A stretch of DNA of 64,000 nucleotides, taken from NCBI RefSeq assembly GCF_042453785.1, contig NC_091662.1:2113001-2177000 (forward strand), given 5' to 3'. The position numbers and the translations under genes are program-made. The notes under the pieces are model-generated. The model did no database searches, was not told where the DNA came from, and saw only the letters and a program-made list of their open reading frames with translations. This stretch comes from Malus domestica. Lineage: Eukaryota > Streptophyta > Magnoliopsida > Rosales > Rosaceae. This document shows, piece after piece, positions 22,201 to 32,800 of the stretch (its first letter is position 1; each line of letters starts with the position of its first letter).

Positions 22201-22530
22201 TCAACCATTGTACCTGATGAATACGAGTTCGAGGACATGGTCGATGCGGGAACCGCAGAAGCGGATGAAGTCGTCGAAGGAGAGGTAGTTGGGAACGGCA
22301 ACGACGAAGAGGATGGGGGAGCGAGAGGCGTGGCACGGCAGCGACGACTGTCTGATTTTTCGAAACAAATGGGCGATTCCTCTTCGCTCGCTGAATTTGG
22401 GTGTGGGGGTGGTTTTAGGGTCAGATTCAGCCGCAGCGGTGGTCTTGGAAGTTGTGACGGCGGTGAAGTCGGCGTCTTCGAGGCTGAGAGGGTGGTTGGT
22501 GTCCACTGAGTGAACTCGGAGGATGAACAT
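19246..22530 (-). CDS. BRIZ1: BRAP2-type RING/ZnF-UBP E3 ubiquitin ligase (BRIZ1-like), 11 exons
   Basis: Plant BRIZ1 and BRIZ2 form a heteromeric ubiquitin ligase needed for seed germination in Arabidopsis (family knowledge). Exons on the reverse strand: 22214-22530, 21745-21853, 21529-21643, 21306-21403, 20676-20782, 20267-20519, 20133-20186, 19842-19985, 19638-19702, 19502-19556, 19246-19404. Domains in order: an N-terminal BRAP2 (RRM-like) domain from MFILRVHSVD through FIRFCGSRIDHVLELVFIR; a RING finger from CPVCLERLDADTSG through CDHSFQCPCISKW and CQVC; a UBP zinc finger with CGFVGCGRYTEGHAVKHW and DYVGDAYVHRL; and a C-terminal coiled coil (QRQYYESLLMEAKSKKKS onward) ending SGRRRN. All RING and UBP cysteines and histidines that I can trace are present. 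The ATG at 22,530 is the first in frame. Upstream genes are divergent. Confidence 0.92.
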
Positions 22531-23595
22531 GGGATGGGGGTTGTGGGCTGACCGAGTCGACTCAGTTGGGGGAAGAAATAATAGAGAAAATGGGACCAAG
22601 ATTAACAAGCTGCTGATATTCGCGGGAAGAGGCGGTTTTTTCCTTTTGTGAGTTTTATTTTATTTTATTATTTTTAGAAATTCTCTTTTACAAATTATTT
22701 ATTATTATTTTTTCTGGATTTTCCGAGTTATTATTAAGAAGTTAAACTGATATTACTAGCAATACTCTACATATTTTTTTTAGCACATCGATATTTTTAC
22801 ACTAAAAGGATAAGAGGGAAGGGAGAGTTCGGCTAAACCACATAATGTGCAACCTAATTTAGTATCGAATTCGTCAACCACGAGATTTGTATAAATTTGT
22901 GATTTGATGCAAAACAAAGTAGCGTCGCATTTTGCATAAATTTGGCACTATGATCCATCCCTCGTACTGAAAGTGGAATTCCGTCCAAAAAAAAAAAGAT
23001 GACTAAAATGAAATTGGCCAATGAGAAATATCATTTAAAATAAAATAGTAACATACCAACCATCTTCTAATACTCATAATACGAAAACATCTTATTGATA
23101 AATATTTATTAAACAAGTGACGTGATAAATATTTATCGAACGATTGTGTTGTAAGAAAGTTTGCGTTAGACAAAAAAAAGGGTTTCTTCCGTCGTTAGAG
23201 TCCGTTACATTCACATAAGACAAATCCACCGCATTGAATATTCAACGTCGAAGAAAAAGTCGACAATCCGTCAAGTGCCGTCTAATCGTCTGATATTTAA
23301 ACCCCGTAATTAAGTGAAGGGTTTAGTCCTTAAGATTACGCGCTTTTCGAAGAAAAGCGAAGAGTGCAACAGATACTATCCCGATCGCTCTCTGCTTTCG
23401 CAGCACAGCTCCATTGAGCGATTCCGGCCGTACGGACTCAATCTCCACCGTCTACGGCGGAGACCCAAGTCAAAAGATCTCTCCTTTCATCTTCTACACT
23501 CTCGATCGGCTCCTCCGCAGCCCTGAACAGAGCAGAGGTAAAGTTACTGATAAACCCCATTTCTTGTTGTTTCTTGGATTCAATCGAGTTCATCA
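22531..23595. promoter_or_regulatory. Divergent intergenic region between BRIZ1-like and ANTH genes
   Basis: About 1.06 kb separates the two divergent start codons, so promoter elements may be shared. A TATTTAAA box at about 23,293-23,300 precedes the ANTH leader. AT-rich tracts fill 22,650-22,800. No transposon with clear ends was seen. Confidence 0.4.
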
Positions 23596-25452
23596 ATGGC
23601 GCCGAGCACAATTCGCAAGGCGATTGGGGCGGTGAAGGATCAGACAAGCATTAGCCTGGCCAAAGTGGCCGGAAACATAGCGCCGGACCTCGAAGTTCTG
23701 GTGGTTAAGGCCACCACCCACGACGAGGACCCGGCTGATGAAAAGTACATAAGGGAGATCATAAATCTGACCGCCCACTCGCGCGGATACGTCACGGCGG
23801 CGGTGGCGACTGTGTCGAGGCGTTTGAGCAAAACCCACGATTGGATTGTGGCTCTCAAGGCCCTTATGCTTGTTCATAGGGTTTTGGTTGATGGGCACCC
23901 TTCGTTTGCGGAGGAGATTGTGTCTGCCAGTCGGAAAGGAGTGCGGTTTCTGAATTTGTCGGCTTTTCGTGACGAGGCGCATTCGGGTTCTTGGGATCAT
24001 GCCGGGTTTGTGAGGTTTTATGCCATGTATCTTGAGGAGAAGGTGGAGTTTGAGGTTTATGAGAGGAAATCGAGAGGCAGGGAGGGCAGTAGTGGATTCG
24101 ATCAGGAGAGGGAGAGAGCGAATCGAGAGGAAAGGAGGGAATTTGAGTACGAAAATTATCAGAGTGATCACGCATTGGAGAGAGAGAAGAGAAGAGAGAG
24201 TAAGGATAGTACACCGGTGAGGGAAATGCGGCCGGAGAGGGTGTTGGTGCGGCTGAATGATTTGCTGAGGGTTCTTAATCGGATTTTGGGTTGCAGGCCG
24301 GCGGGTGCTGCAAAGAGTAGTAGGTTGGTGATCGTTACGCTATACGAGGTTGTGAAGGAGAGTTTTAGGCTGTATGTTGAGATATGTGAGGCATTGGGGG
24401 TGGTGCTGGATAGGTTTACTGAGATGGATTATGCGGATTGCGCTAAGGCTTTCGATTCTTATGTCAATGGGGCAAAGATGATTGATGAGCTTGTGGGTTT
24501 TTATGGTTGGTGTAAGGATATGGGAATTGCTCGTTCGTCTGAGTTCCCGGAGGTGCAGAGAATAACTGATAAGCTTTTGAAGTCGCTTGAGGGTTTCTTG
24601 AAGGGGAAGACAATGAGGCCAAAGAGTCCTGAGAGAAACAGGGAGGAGAATGTTCAGGTTGACGAGGAGGTGAAGCAGGATGTGAATTATGAGGTGAAGG
24701 CTCTTCCTCCACCGGAGATTTACACTGCTTCTCCTCCCCTGCCATCTGAAGTCCTGCCTAAGCCTTTGCAGCATCAGCCTGTGACAGAGGATTTGGTGAA
24801 TTTGAGGGATGATGGAATCACAGCTGATGAGCAAGGAAACAAATTCGCTTTGGCTTTGTTCTCTGCGGCTCCTACTGCTACTAATACAAATGGGGCCTGG
24901 GAAACATTCCCTTCAAATGGAGAGCCTGAAATGACTTCGGCTTGGCAGACACCGGCCGCTGAGAGTGGTAAAGCAGACTGGGAATTGGCATTGGTGGAGA
25001 CGGCCAGTAATCTGTCAAAACAGAAGGCTGATTTGGCTGGTGGTTTTGATTCATTGTTATTGAGTGGCATGTATGATCAAGGCGCTGTGAAGCACCATGT
25101 GAGCACCTCGCAATTGAGTGGTGGGAGTGCGAGTAGTGTGGCAATGCCGGGGGCAGGCAAGTCTGCTATGCCAGTGCTGGCTCTGCCTGCCCCGGATGGG
25201 ACTGTCCACGCAGTGGGGCAGCAGGACCCGTTTGCCGCCTCCCTCTTAGTGCCTCCTCCGTCATATGTGCAGATGGCAGACATGGAGAGGAAGCAGCATT
25301 TGCTTTCACAGGAACAACTGCTTTGGCAGCAATATGGAAGAGATGGGATGCAAGGGCAGTTGGGTTTGGCTAAGATTTCTGGCGGCTACTATGGCGGTGC
25401 TCCTCAACCGATGATGCCTCAGCCGGGAGGGTACTACTTTGCGCCCTATTGA
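23596..25452 (+). CDS. ANTH-domain clathrin assembly protein (AP180/CALM-like), single exon
   Basis: A 618-residue endocytic adaptor that would bind phosphoinositides and clathrin at the plasma membrane or trans-Golgi. The ANTH domain occupies about residues 1-310: MAPSTIRKAIGAVKDQTSIS, HDEDPADEKYIREIINLT, SRRLSKTHDWIVALKALML, then WDHAGFVRFYAMYLEEKVEF and RVLVRLNDLLRVLNRILGCRP. A basic, charged insert (about residues 155-205, ERKSRGREGSS...REKRRES) divides the domain. The C-terminal half is low complexity with clathrin/AP2-type peptides: ALPPPEIYT, DPFAASLLVPPPSYVQMADM and a DWELALVETASNLSKQKADL block conserved in plant CALM proteins. It ends GGYYFAPY. No intron is present, as in several Arabidopsis relatives such as At2g25430 and At4g32285; I cannot say which subgroup it is orthologous to. 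Confidence 0.92.
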   Translation: MAPSTIRKAIGAVKDQTSISLAKVAGNIAPDLEVLVVKATTHDEDPADEKYIREIINLTAHSRGYVTAAVATVSRRLSKTHDWIVALKALMLVHRVLVDGHPSFAEEIVSASRKGVRFLNLSAFRDEAHSGSWDHAGFVRFYAMYLEEKVEFEVYERKSRGREGSSGFDQERERANREERREFEYENYQSDHALEREKRRESKDSTPVREMRPERVLVRLNDLLRVLNRILGCRPAGAAKSSRLVIVTLYEVVKESFRLYVEICEALGVVLDRFTEMDYADCAKAFDSYVNGAKMIDELVGFYGWCKDMGIARSSEFPEVQRITDKLLKSLEGFLKGKTMRPKSPERNREENVQVDEEVKQDVNYEVKALPPPEIYTASPPLPSEVLPKPLQHQPVTEDLVNLRDDGITADEQGNKFALALFSAAPTATNTNGAWETFPSNGEPEMTSAWQTPAAESGKADWELALVETASNLSKQKADLAGGFDSLLLSGMYDQGAVKHHVSTSQLSGGSASSVAMPGAGKSAMPVLALPAPDGTVHAVGQQDPFAASLLVPPPSYVQMADMERKQHLLSQEQLLWQQYGRDGMQGQLGLAKISGGYYGGAPQPMMPQPGGYYFAPY

Positions 25453-25784
25453 CATTGGATGCCTTTCCTCCCCTGAGCAATTTACAGTTTTTGGATAAAG
25501 CTTAATGCTGCAGATACCTTCTCATGGTACTTTCTTTTGGAAGATGTTACATCTTTTTAAGGTTCCTTGCCATTGTGCTTATTTCTGGACTTACATGCAT
25601 TGTATGCAGTGATAACATAAAAAGGTTTGGGATTATATATTGAGAGCAAATTTGGGTTTTCAAATGTGTATAATTGGCTTGAGATATCGTGTCTGATACG
25701 CTACAATTTTATCACTTTAGGCATATTTATTGCTCCATAAGCTTAAAGTTTATGTAGAACGTTTAGAGATATTTTGACCAACTA

Positions 25785-25942
25785 TAATTTAAGGATAGTG
25801 CGCTACACACTGATTTTTATTTCTCGCACATTCTTGGCAATTTTTGGCCTTTCATCGTCTTTAACTAATTTCATCCGATGGTTGAAAATTCAGAGGTATG
25901 TGTGAGAAAAAAACATGTGTGGATAGCAATACCCTAATTTAA
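25785..25942. mobile_element. 142-bp MITE with 8-bp target duplication
   Basis: TAATTTAA at 25,785-25,792 and 25,935-25,942 flanks a unit whose ends GGATAGTGCGCTACACAC and GTGTGGATAGCAATACCC are imperfect inverted repeats. The internal TTTCATCCGATGGTTGAA motif resembles that of the MITE at 56,364. Confidence 0.65.
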
Positions 25943-26072
25943 AAGCTCAAGGTGTAGCAAAAATTGCATGAAAACGAGGGTTTAGATGTTTTTTCCAAAA
26001 CTTCAAAAAATAGATCACAATTCATGATCATATAGCTCACAGTTTTTTGTGAACCATAAAAAAATAGAAGTT

Positions 26073-26225
26073 TTAACGAAAAATCTACGGTACTGTTTAC
26101 TTTAACGAAAAATCACATTTTTACACTAAAAAATCAAACTTAATACTATTCATTTTACCATTTATTTTGTCTTTATCGTTAAAACTTAAAATTTTCAAGT
26201 TATTTTCATTAGTTTTTCTTTTTGT
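26073..26225. repeat. TTTAACGAAAAATCACA-type short repeat
   Basis: Contains ACGGTACTGTTTACTTTAAC, TTTTTACACTAAAAAATCAA, CATTTTACCATTTATTTTGT and CTTTATCGTTAAAACT in order. From memory this order is common in apple and pear intergenic DNA; it is one reason for the Rosaceae suggestion. Borders are approximate. Confidence 0.45.
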
Positions 26226-26472
26226 TTTTGCACTTAGGAGTGTTTTGAACTCCCTGCGTCATGAATTTTAAACTTTTTGTTGTTTTTAGTGTAAATTAGT
26301 ATTAAAATCGGTTAGCGGTTTATATTTATGGATTTTTAAAGAAAATAAATATAAAAAAATGTCTGCTACGATACATTACAAAATTCCTTAAACCCAAGCG
26401 GGTCACAGACGTTCACCAAAACCTCAACCTCGCGCCAAATCACTCCAGGGCTCAACCTCCCTCCACCTGAAC

Positions 26473-28752
26473 ATGCATCAAAACGTCGTCGTTTTGGACA
26501 ACGGCGGCGGCCTAATCAAAGCCGGCCTCGGCGGCGAGCGCGACCCCTCGGCCATTATACCCAACTGTGTGTACCGCCCGATATCCTCCAAGAAATGGGT
26601 CCACCCCTCCCCCACCGAGCCCATGGACCTCACCTCCGCCGCCGTCCGCCGCCCAATCGACCGCGGCTACCTAATAAACCCGGACCTCCAGCGCGAGATC
26701 TGGGCTAACCTCTTCTCCTCCCTCCTTCGGGTCAACCCGGCTCAATCCTACCTCCTCCTGACGGAGCCCCTCTTCGCCCTCCCCTCCATCCAACGCGCCA
26801 CCGACGAGCTCGTCTTCGAGGACTTCAACTTCTCGGCGCTCTACGTCGCGAACTCCCCCTCCCTCGCCCACCTTTGCGAGGCCAGCCGCCGCCAAATCAA
26901 GGCGCAGTACAGCCTCGTCGTCGACTGCGGCTTCTCCTTCACGCACGCCGCCCCCGTCTTCCAGAACTTCACCATCAACTACGCAGCCAAGCGGATCGAT
27001 TTGGGCGGCAAGGCATTGACCAATTACCTCAAGGAGCTCGTCTCTTACCGCTCCGTCAATGTCATGGACGAAACGTTTCTCATCGACGATGTTAAGGAGA
27101 AGCTCTGCCTTGTTTCCATGGACGTTGATCGTGACCTCCAGATTGCAAAGTACGTAGCTTTTCTTAATTTTTTTGTTAGGATTTCTGAATTTAATTTGAT
27201 TTTGGTTGTGGGTTTGTTGAAGATGCAAGAATCTCATGTCGAAAAATTGAACAATATGTAATGAGTGAGTGATTATACCCTTAATGACATCGAGGCCTTT
27301 TGTGATAAAATTCCGCCCTTGCTGTGCTAGTGGGTGGTAATGAGTGATTCGACCCATAATGGATAGTATCGGTGTTATTAGTAGTCGGCCGCTGGTCCGT
27401 TTAACTGAAATCTTGACAGGGTTTTTGTTGTTTTGAAATGGGTGTTTAGGAAACATGGGAAGGACAATCTTTTCAGGTGCACTTATGTGTTGCCTGACGG
27501 CATTACGCACACAAAGGGGTTTGTTAAGAACCCAGAGGAGGCGAAGAGATACTTGGCTTTGAGAGATGGTGACAAACTTAAAGATGTGGAGAAGATGGAT
27601 TTGGATCAGATGGAGGTTACATACAAGTTGGCGGATCGAAAGAAGATTGATTTGAGCAAGACTGTAAAATTTCCTCTCGTGTGTTTGAATGAATTGAACA
27701 ACTGCTTTGTTTGTTTACTAGTTTTGAGTGTGGTTTGGTGGTTTTCTTGTAGGAATTTGACCTGACAAATGAAAGGTTCCTAGTGCCAGAGATGATCTTC
27801 CATCCTGCTGATCTGGGTTTGTTTTGCATTCTTGTTTCTTGTTTCAATTTGGGGTTTTTGTTTACTTTTTTATGCATATATGTTGTATTATGTGTTACTG
27901 AATCAACATTATAATCTCCTCTTCGGGCTCATGTTGGTTGGCGCTTATTACTACCGGTCAGCTTTCGCAAATTGTTGATATTTGTAGAGCATAGCATTGG
28001 AAATATGTTCTTTAGGTGTTTCAATACAAAGTGATGGCGTGTGGTATAGTAATATGGGGATAGTCAGTGTTGATCTTTACTCAGTCCGTTCGGAACTATA
28101 TGCTTAGTGCGAAGGGAAGTGCTAACTTGGGCCTGTTTTCGCAGGAATGAATCAGGCTGGACTAGCAGAGTGTATTGTTCGATCTGTCACCTCCTGCCCA
28201 CCACATCTACAGCCTGTACTTTATGAAAAGTGACCTTTCAAGCTCTGCATTTTTCTTGAGGAAAATAGAAAAGAATTCGTTTTCGATACTTACTAACTTG
28301 TCTGAGTTGTGTTGGCAGCATTCTCTTAACAGGTGGAAGCACTCTATTTCCTCGACTAGCTGATAGACTGTACGGCAATGGTCACTTTTCCATTTAAATA
28401 TACAAGATCAAAATTCATACGAAAACATTCTTTCGGACTTTTAAGTTTTTATTGATATTTTGCAGAGAGAGGGAGCTGCGGCCGCTTGTTCCTGATGACT
28501 ATCCAGTGAAGATAACTCCTCAAGAAGAGTAACGTTTCTCCTTATACCTACTTGCATTTTTTCGACTTAAAAAAAAAAAAAAGATACCACTTGACGTTTT
28601 ATTAAAAAATTTCATGTTTCTCCAGCCCCATACTAAGCGTTTGGAGGGGAGGATCTATTTTAGCATCAAGCCCGGATTTTGAAGCAGTGTGTGTCACTAA
28701 GGCTGAGTATGAGGAGCTTGGTTCTGCTCGATGTCGCAGGAGATTCCTTTAA
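26473..28752 (+). CDS. ARP6: Actin-related protein 6, SWR1 chromatin-remodelling subunit, 7 exons
   Basis: ARP6 (ESD1/SUF3 in Arabidopsis) is a nuclear subunit of the SWR1 complex that deposits histone H2A.Z and affects flowering time and temperature response. Exons: 26473-27149, 27450-27663, 27753-27816, 28145-28229, 28319-28369, 28466-28528, 28626-28752. The N-terminus VVLDNGGGLIKAGLGGERDP is the actin-fold phosphate-1 loop. RPIDRGYLINPDLQREIWA, LVVDCGFSFTHA and KRIDLGGKALTNYLKELVSY are family signatures. Later exons give CTYVLPDGITHTKG, DLTNERFLVPEMIFHPADLG, MNQAGLAECIVRSV and ILLTGGSTLFPRL, and the end GSARCRRRFL is typical of ARP6. The first exon is markedly GC-rich and C-ended in codon use compared with the rest. 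Splice phases are consistent across all six introns. The gene is convergent with the WDR11-like gene. Confidence 0.94.
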
Positions 28753-29880
28753 CGAGTGCATTGAATCTTGAAGGGTATGCTATCTGAAGACCATCATCAC
28801 CTTTCACTGTAATTTACCTTGTCGTTCTGTTTGGTTGAGAAGATTATTAGCGATGGAGTTGAACTATCACCATCCGTTTTAAATTTTCTGGACAGCAGCT
28901 TTGGCAAGCAGATAGTCCACAAGGGAAAATGCAGCTAAGTGTGCGCCTGTCACTTTTTGTTGTCACCATTCACCAGTCACTGCTGAAGAAAAGGAAGTAG
29001 AAGAAGGCTTCGCGGCTTCAAGTACCAGTCACCGCTGAAGAAAAGGAAGCAGAAGCAGGCTTCGCAGCTTCAAGTACTAGCAGTGGCACGCTCGCAACTA
29101 ACACAAACTTTTTTTCCTGACGTCTTTGTTGGTAGAAATCGAGCTGGAAGATTTGAGGTTCGACCCCCTTGCCACGGAAGCCTGCCTACACTATCCAGAG
29201 AACCGATTATTGTTGTGGCCTGGATTTGCGTATCAGAGGAAGTGTGCGGGAGACGGCGACTCGTTGGCCGTCAGAAGCTGCATTCCGGTGTCTTGTAAAT
29301 CAAAGTCGTATTTGATCTCAGCTTTGCGGTCCAAATCAAGGTGAAAAACATATCGTATTAAAGCACACCCACGATTCAAGCAATTCAAAGCATTTTCAAC
29401 TGTCAGATTGAATGAATTGAAGATATGACAAAAAATTAACAAACGTGTAGAAGGTAGAATTAGGTGTTTGAATGGCACTATCGATGACATATTAGCGTAT
29501 TCCATACGAGCTCCCGCCCCTCAGCATCTTGAAAAAGAATGATTTAATAGTAAAATTCCAAATAGTATAGCATTCTATCTCTTTTCGAAACGAAGAAATA
29601 ACGGCGTTACATACATTTTCGACCACAAAAATTTCGAGATTTGTCTGATAATTTTTCTACGTTTACAACATTTTCGAGTAATATACGATATACTCCTCTC
29701 CCAGTCGATTACTATCCCAAGATATCGATTTTTCGTGTCCTGAATCCCGTAAGAGCATCATACAATACAAGGGATTTCTTCAACCTGCTTCCAATTTAAC
29801 CTACGTCGAACCGTATGCAAATGTAAAATATGGACGAGTTAAAGGACTGGATTGTAACCAAGTGACTAGGGCCGATCCTT
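28753..29880. other. Convergent 3' spacer between ARP6 and WDR11-like genes
   Basis: Contains the 3' untranslated ends of both genes. A 53-bp direct duplication lies at about 28,974-29,080: TCACTGCTGAAGAAAAGGAA recurs as TCACCGCTGAAGAAAAGGAA. Short open frames at 29,083-29,344 have no recognisable domains. Confidence 0.5.
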
Positions 29881-32800
29881 TCATTCAGCGAATGGTTGCG
29901 AGTCCATGCATAGATGCACCAGTTTCCTTTGGTATTGCCCGTAATATTCGCCGACTGCCATAACGTCTTCGCTCTCGGGGCCTAACCCAGGCAAGTAGAG
30001 CAGCTTGTCCTTGATCAAAGAACTGGATTCATCGTCGCAGTTGCCTAAATCAGAGATGAAGTTGGCATGAACTTCTCGACAAGCAAGGATGAACATAGCG
30101 GCCGTGTCAGGTTGTTGGGCCTCACGAAGTGCTGCCAATGCCTCTTGTAGTGCACCAGCTGCAACATACAAAATGAGGGCCCTCCATATGTTGTGTTCAG
30201 CGCGAAGGACGTGCGAAGCCCATCTTAGCAACACCCTGGAAGAACATTAATACGCACAGCTCAGCTACCATAACAACGAAAAACTGGGGACTAGTAACCG
30301 TGTAATTTAGCCAAAAGGTAAGCCGCAAAGATGGGGATGACCAATGAGTTTACATAAAGTGAAGACACATTATGGATTTGTGATATCAAAAGAAATATAC
30401 CGGGAAGGCGAAAAATAGCAAGCTAATCAATTAAAGTATACAGATGAAACTGGAGATGACAAAGGAGGCCTCCGAAACTTTTAAAAGAAAGCAAATAACC
30501 TTGCATAGTCGGATCCTTTTAAATGCGTAGCAGCTAAAGTCGCAGCATCTGTCCAGCACCCAGCATCTTGTAGCTGCATAACAGATGACATAGTAAATAG
30601 TACATAAAAACATCGCGTAAACCATTTTTTAGTGCATGATATCAAAAGAAATCTCACAACTTATATAACTGGGTTTACAGTAAATTTGTGTAAAGCAGAA
30701 CCTAACCTGAGAACACGCTTCCTGATACCTTCCAACAGCACAAAGAAGATGAGTACCAGAGAACGACCTGTCAGTCCTGACCATGTTGGCCGCAACAACC
30801 TAATAATATAAAAGTATCGAAAATCCTGAGACACTTAAACGACTTTATTCCAGCCATAACATGCATTTGATGTCATGAGTTGATCCAAACTACACACCTT
30901 GACGGCAAGTTCAAGGAGAGACTTTGACACGGCAGAAGAAAGAGCAACAGCGCGTAAAGCATTTGCAGAGAAGTAATTGCTCTCAGGAGGAGTGGAAAGC
31001 AATAAACTAACCGCAGCTTCTAAGTTGCCAACGGAGACAAGCCTATATCATCAAGAACATAAAGTAAATAAAAAACCTCCGAAATGGAAATTTTGCTTTC
31101 TTTTTGAAGCCTAAAGTTTTACATGTACAAGTAACTGAGCAATTTGGGTATTTGGCATGTTGCCAGAGACGAAGATGACAGGAAGGATGGAACTTGGAAA
31201 AAATTAGATTTCCTGTATATTTTCTAATGCACATATGCTTATATGCTTTCAAACATATGGAGTTCTACCAAGCAATTAAATATTTACCCAATAGCAACTA
31301 AACCAGCCAGTATCAACTCTTACTTAAACATACTCTAGCAGTTAGTTTGGCAGTTCTTCTAAGAAATAAGAATGATATTGAATACTCACTCATGTACACG
31401 ATTCTGAATAGCATCTTCTCCCTCCAACTTCTCATGCCAAGGAATACGTTCACTGGCATTTGCCCACAAATCCTCTTGCTCAAAAGCCAATAACCTGAGC
31501 TGACCTTGATTCTGCTAACCATAGAAGTCGATAAATTACAGAGATGTTCAAAGCTTATATGGAGGAAAAAATCACATAATAGTTAGAATTGATGAGCACA
31601 AGATATAGGAGAGATGTGAGGTAACGTAGCGATCTAGCTTAAAAACTTGTACAAAAACTTGAGAATAATATCATCCAGAAATGTGGCTTACCATTTCATC
31701 TTTCTTTTCCGTTCCAGACACTGACTTTCCTTTTGATGTTATCCTACTCAGCATAGATGCATCATCAATCTCTGGAACGGGTGCTGACGCAGGGGTTTTT
31801 TGTGGAGACTTGTTTACCATCTTATTCATCAAATGGTTAAGAGCACGAGGCAGTTGTAGCCAGAAAAGAGCTTCTGAGGATTCACCAAAAATTGCAGCAG
31901 CAAAAGCAAATCTCACAGAAAAACCTTTGTTGACCACCATTGCATATAATTTTGCCCTCTCATCATCCAGTATGCAGCCTGGGGAAATATAACATTTATA
32001 ATATAAGAGAAAAGAACACAAAATAGTACGATACCTAGATATAGCTCTGCATGAGTAGAAACATCACAAGAAAGACAGAGGACCCACCTTCTTTACGATA
32101 AGGTTCTAAGACTTTAAGCAGCAATTCTGGTACCACAGGGTCACCAACAGGTGGTAAATTGATCATGTAACTTCGAAGATCCTCATTGGACTTGGGAGTT
32201 CCTGGAATTTTGTGAGGCCTCTTATCTAAAGTCGTACTGCAAGTATTAAACCAAGAGGGCTCGACACCCAATTGTAAGATCACTCTTAATGCCTGTAACA
32301 AAGAAATCAATAAATTCCAGTTGGTCAAAACTGAATCTCTACTATCTTCTGTTAACAATAAAACATAAAGCAGGCTATGTGGTTATTGATTCAGAACCAC
32401 TGTCAACTTTTCCAGTAGATTCTGCTATTTTCAGTATACAATTTGGTTAGGAACTCTCTTCTAACAAGAACTAGGGCCATAAGGTTGCAGATTAGCATAT
32501 ATGAACGAACATAAAACTCCAGTTGTCAAAGGGCACAATTGACTAATAATCAACAGAACTGGAATAGATAAGATATTGCTATCATGAAATAAAATATAAG
32601 GAAAATGGAAATTAAAAATCATTGTTACCAGGGCATGTGGTGTTGGAAGCAGTATAGGAGAGCATAGAGGCATAGGACGGAACCTCTCTTTTATAGATCT
32701 GGGCTGGTGGGTATAACCAAGTTTTTTGTCAATTCTGCACAAGAGTAACATTGTTAAAAGTACAGAACTGACGACGCCCATACAGGCCATCCGCATTCCC

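Noticed and set aside
22090-22513. Forward frame opposite the BRIZ1-like first exon
   Set aside because: The reverse strand carries a clear BRAP2 domain with matching splice sites; the forward frame has no known motif.
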